DNA of 64,000 nt from an uncultured Prevotellamassilia sp. (GTDB lineage Bacteria; Bacteroidota; Bacteroidia; Bacteroidales; Bacteroidaceae). How positions within the stretch are numbered: the stretch's first letter is position 1; every line of letters starts with the position of its first letter. The stretch is taken from positions 14,704 through 78,703 of the forward strand of contig CAKQOG010000010.1 in the NCBI GenBank assembly GCA_934255485.1, given 5' to 3'. Below are positions 63,937 to 64,000 of the stretch, piece after piece. Below the pieces are notes generated by a model. That model did not search any database. It worked only from the letters and a program-made list of their open reading frames with translations, and had not been told where the DNA came from. The translations under genes were made by a program, and so were the position numbers.

Positions 63937-64000
63937 GGGCGTTTAGCTCAGCTGGTTCAGAGCATCTGCCTTACAAGCAGAGGGTCGGCGGTTCGAATCC
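63937..64000 (+). tRNA. tRNA-Val(UAC), 5' part
   Basis: The sequence starts with acceptor GGGCGTT, has a D-arm GCTC...GAGC, an anticodon stem TCTGC/GCAGA with loop CTTACAA (anticodon TAC, valine), a variable loop and the T-arm start GGCGGTTCGAATCC. The window ends 64 nt into the gene, so the 3' end of the acceptor stem is missing. A promoter is present just upstream. Confidence 0.95.

Overview
The window looks like a chromosome segment of a low-GC Bacteroidales bacterium, most likely a Prevotellaceae member. This rests on the TTTG-N19/20-TAnnTTTG promoters typical of Bacteroidetes, weak Shine-Dalgarno sequences, PorT-type barrels, secreted proteins with short 'DGRK/LQGRR...GV' C-terminal tails, and family content (DUF4924, BatD-like, PD40, golvesin-amidase). 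Assignments come from reading motifs; no database search was run.

Layout. 1-4.1 kb (+): LysE-type exporter, DUF4924 protein, rfbD and prfC. 4.1-6.8 kb (-): a TPR histidine kinase and its LuxR-type response regulator. 6.9-13.4 kb (-): a secreted protein and an M6-like metalloprotease with sorting-type tails, then a lipoprotein. 13.4-25.0 kb (-): a long locus of eukaryotic-type phosphosignalling genes: a soluble FHA protein, two Ser/Thr kinases, two PP2C phosphatases, an FHA-TM protein, an FHA-FHA-TM-trypsin protease, a secreted three-repeat protein, a secreted WG-repeat protein and an outer-membrane barrel. 25.0-25.75 kb is a complex non-coding region with a C9 tract, promoter-like boxes, a perfect 22-bp palindrome and a terminator. 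25.7-35.4 kb (-): MFS transporter, golvesin-containing amidase, valS, a PorT-like protein and a LysM/periplasmic-binding protein. 35.5-37.7 kb (+): PD40 protein and a nucleoside phosphorylase. 37.9-43.1 kb (-): S9 peptidase, lptB-like ATPase and acyl-CoA ligase, divergent from mltG. 44.4-57.2 kb (-): NCS2 permease, DegQ/HtrA protease, a degenerate GH5_7-like protein, smpB, a DUF4375-like protein, dbpA-type helicase, aroE, ClC channel, YrdC/Sua5, a BatD-like protein and nadE. 57.2-58.15 kb is non-coding and holds a candidate structured RNA and a palindromic tandem-repeat array. 58.2-64.0 kb (+): malQ, HAD phosphatase, panB, MFS transporter and the 5' part of tRNA-Val.

The most unusual content is the 13.4-25.0 kb locus. 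Four or five of its proteins share one plan: an N-terminal kinase, phosphatase or FHA domain, one membrane helix, then a C-terminal part. One kinase has lost the catalytic-loop Lys and Asn, and one FHA protein carries an apparently intact trypsin-like protease beyond its membrane helix. With the co-oriented secreted WG protein, barrel and lipoprotein, this suggests a Thr-phosphorylation pathway reaching from the cytoplasm to the envelope. The other notable items are a promoter-associated ~180-nt RNA with a possible pseudoknot upstream of nadE, a GH5_7-like protein lacking both catalytic glutamates, and two unrelated ~22-bp tandem repeat arrays.
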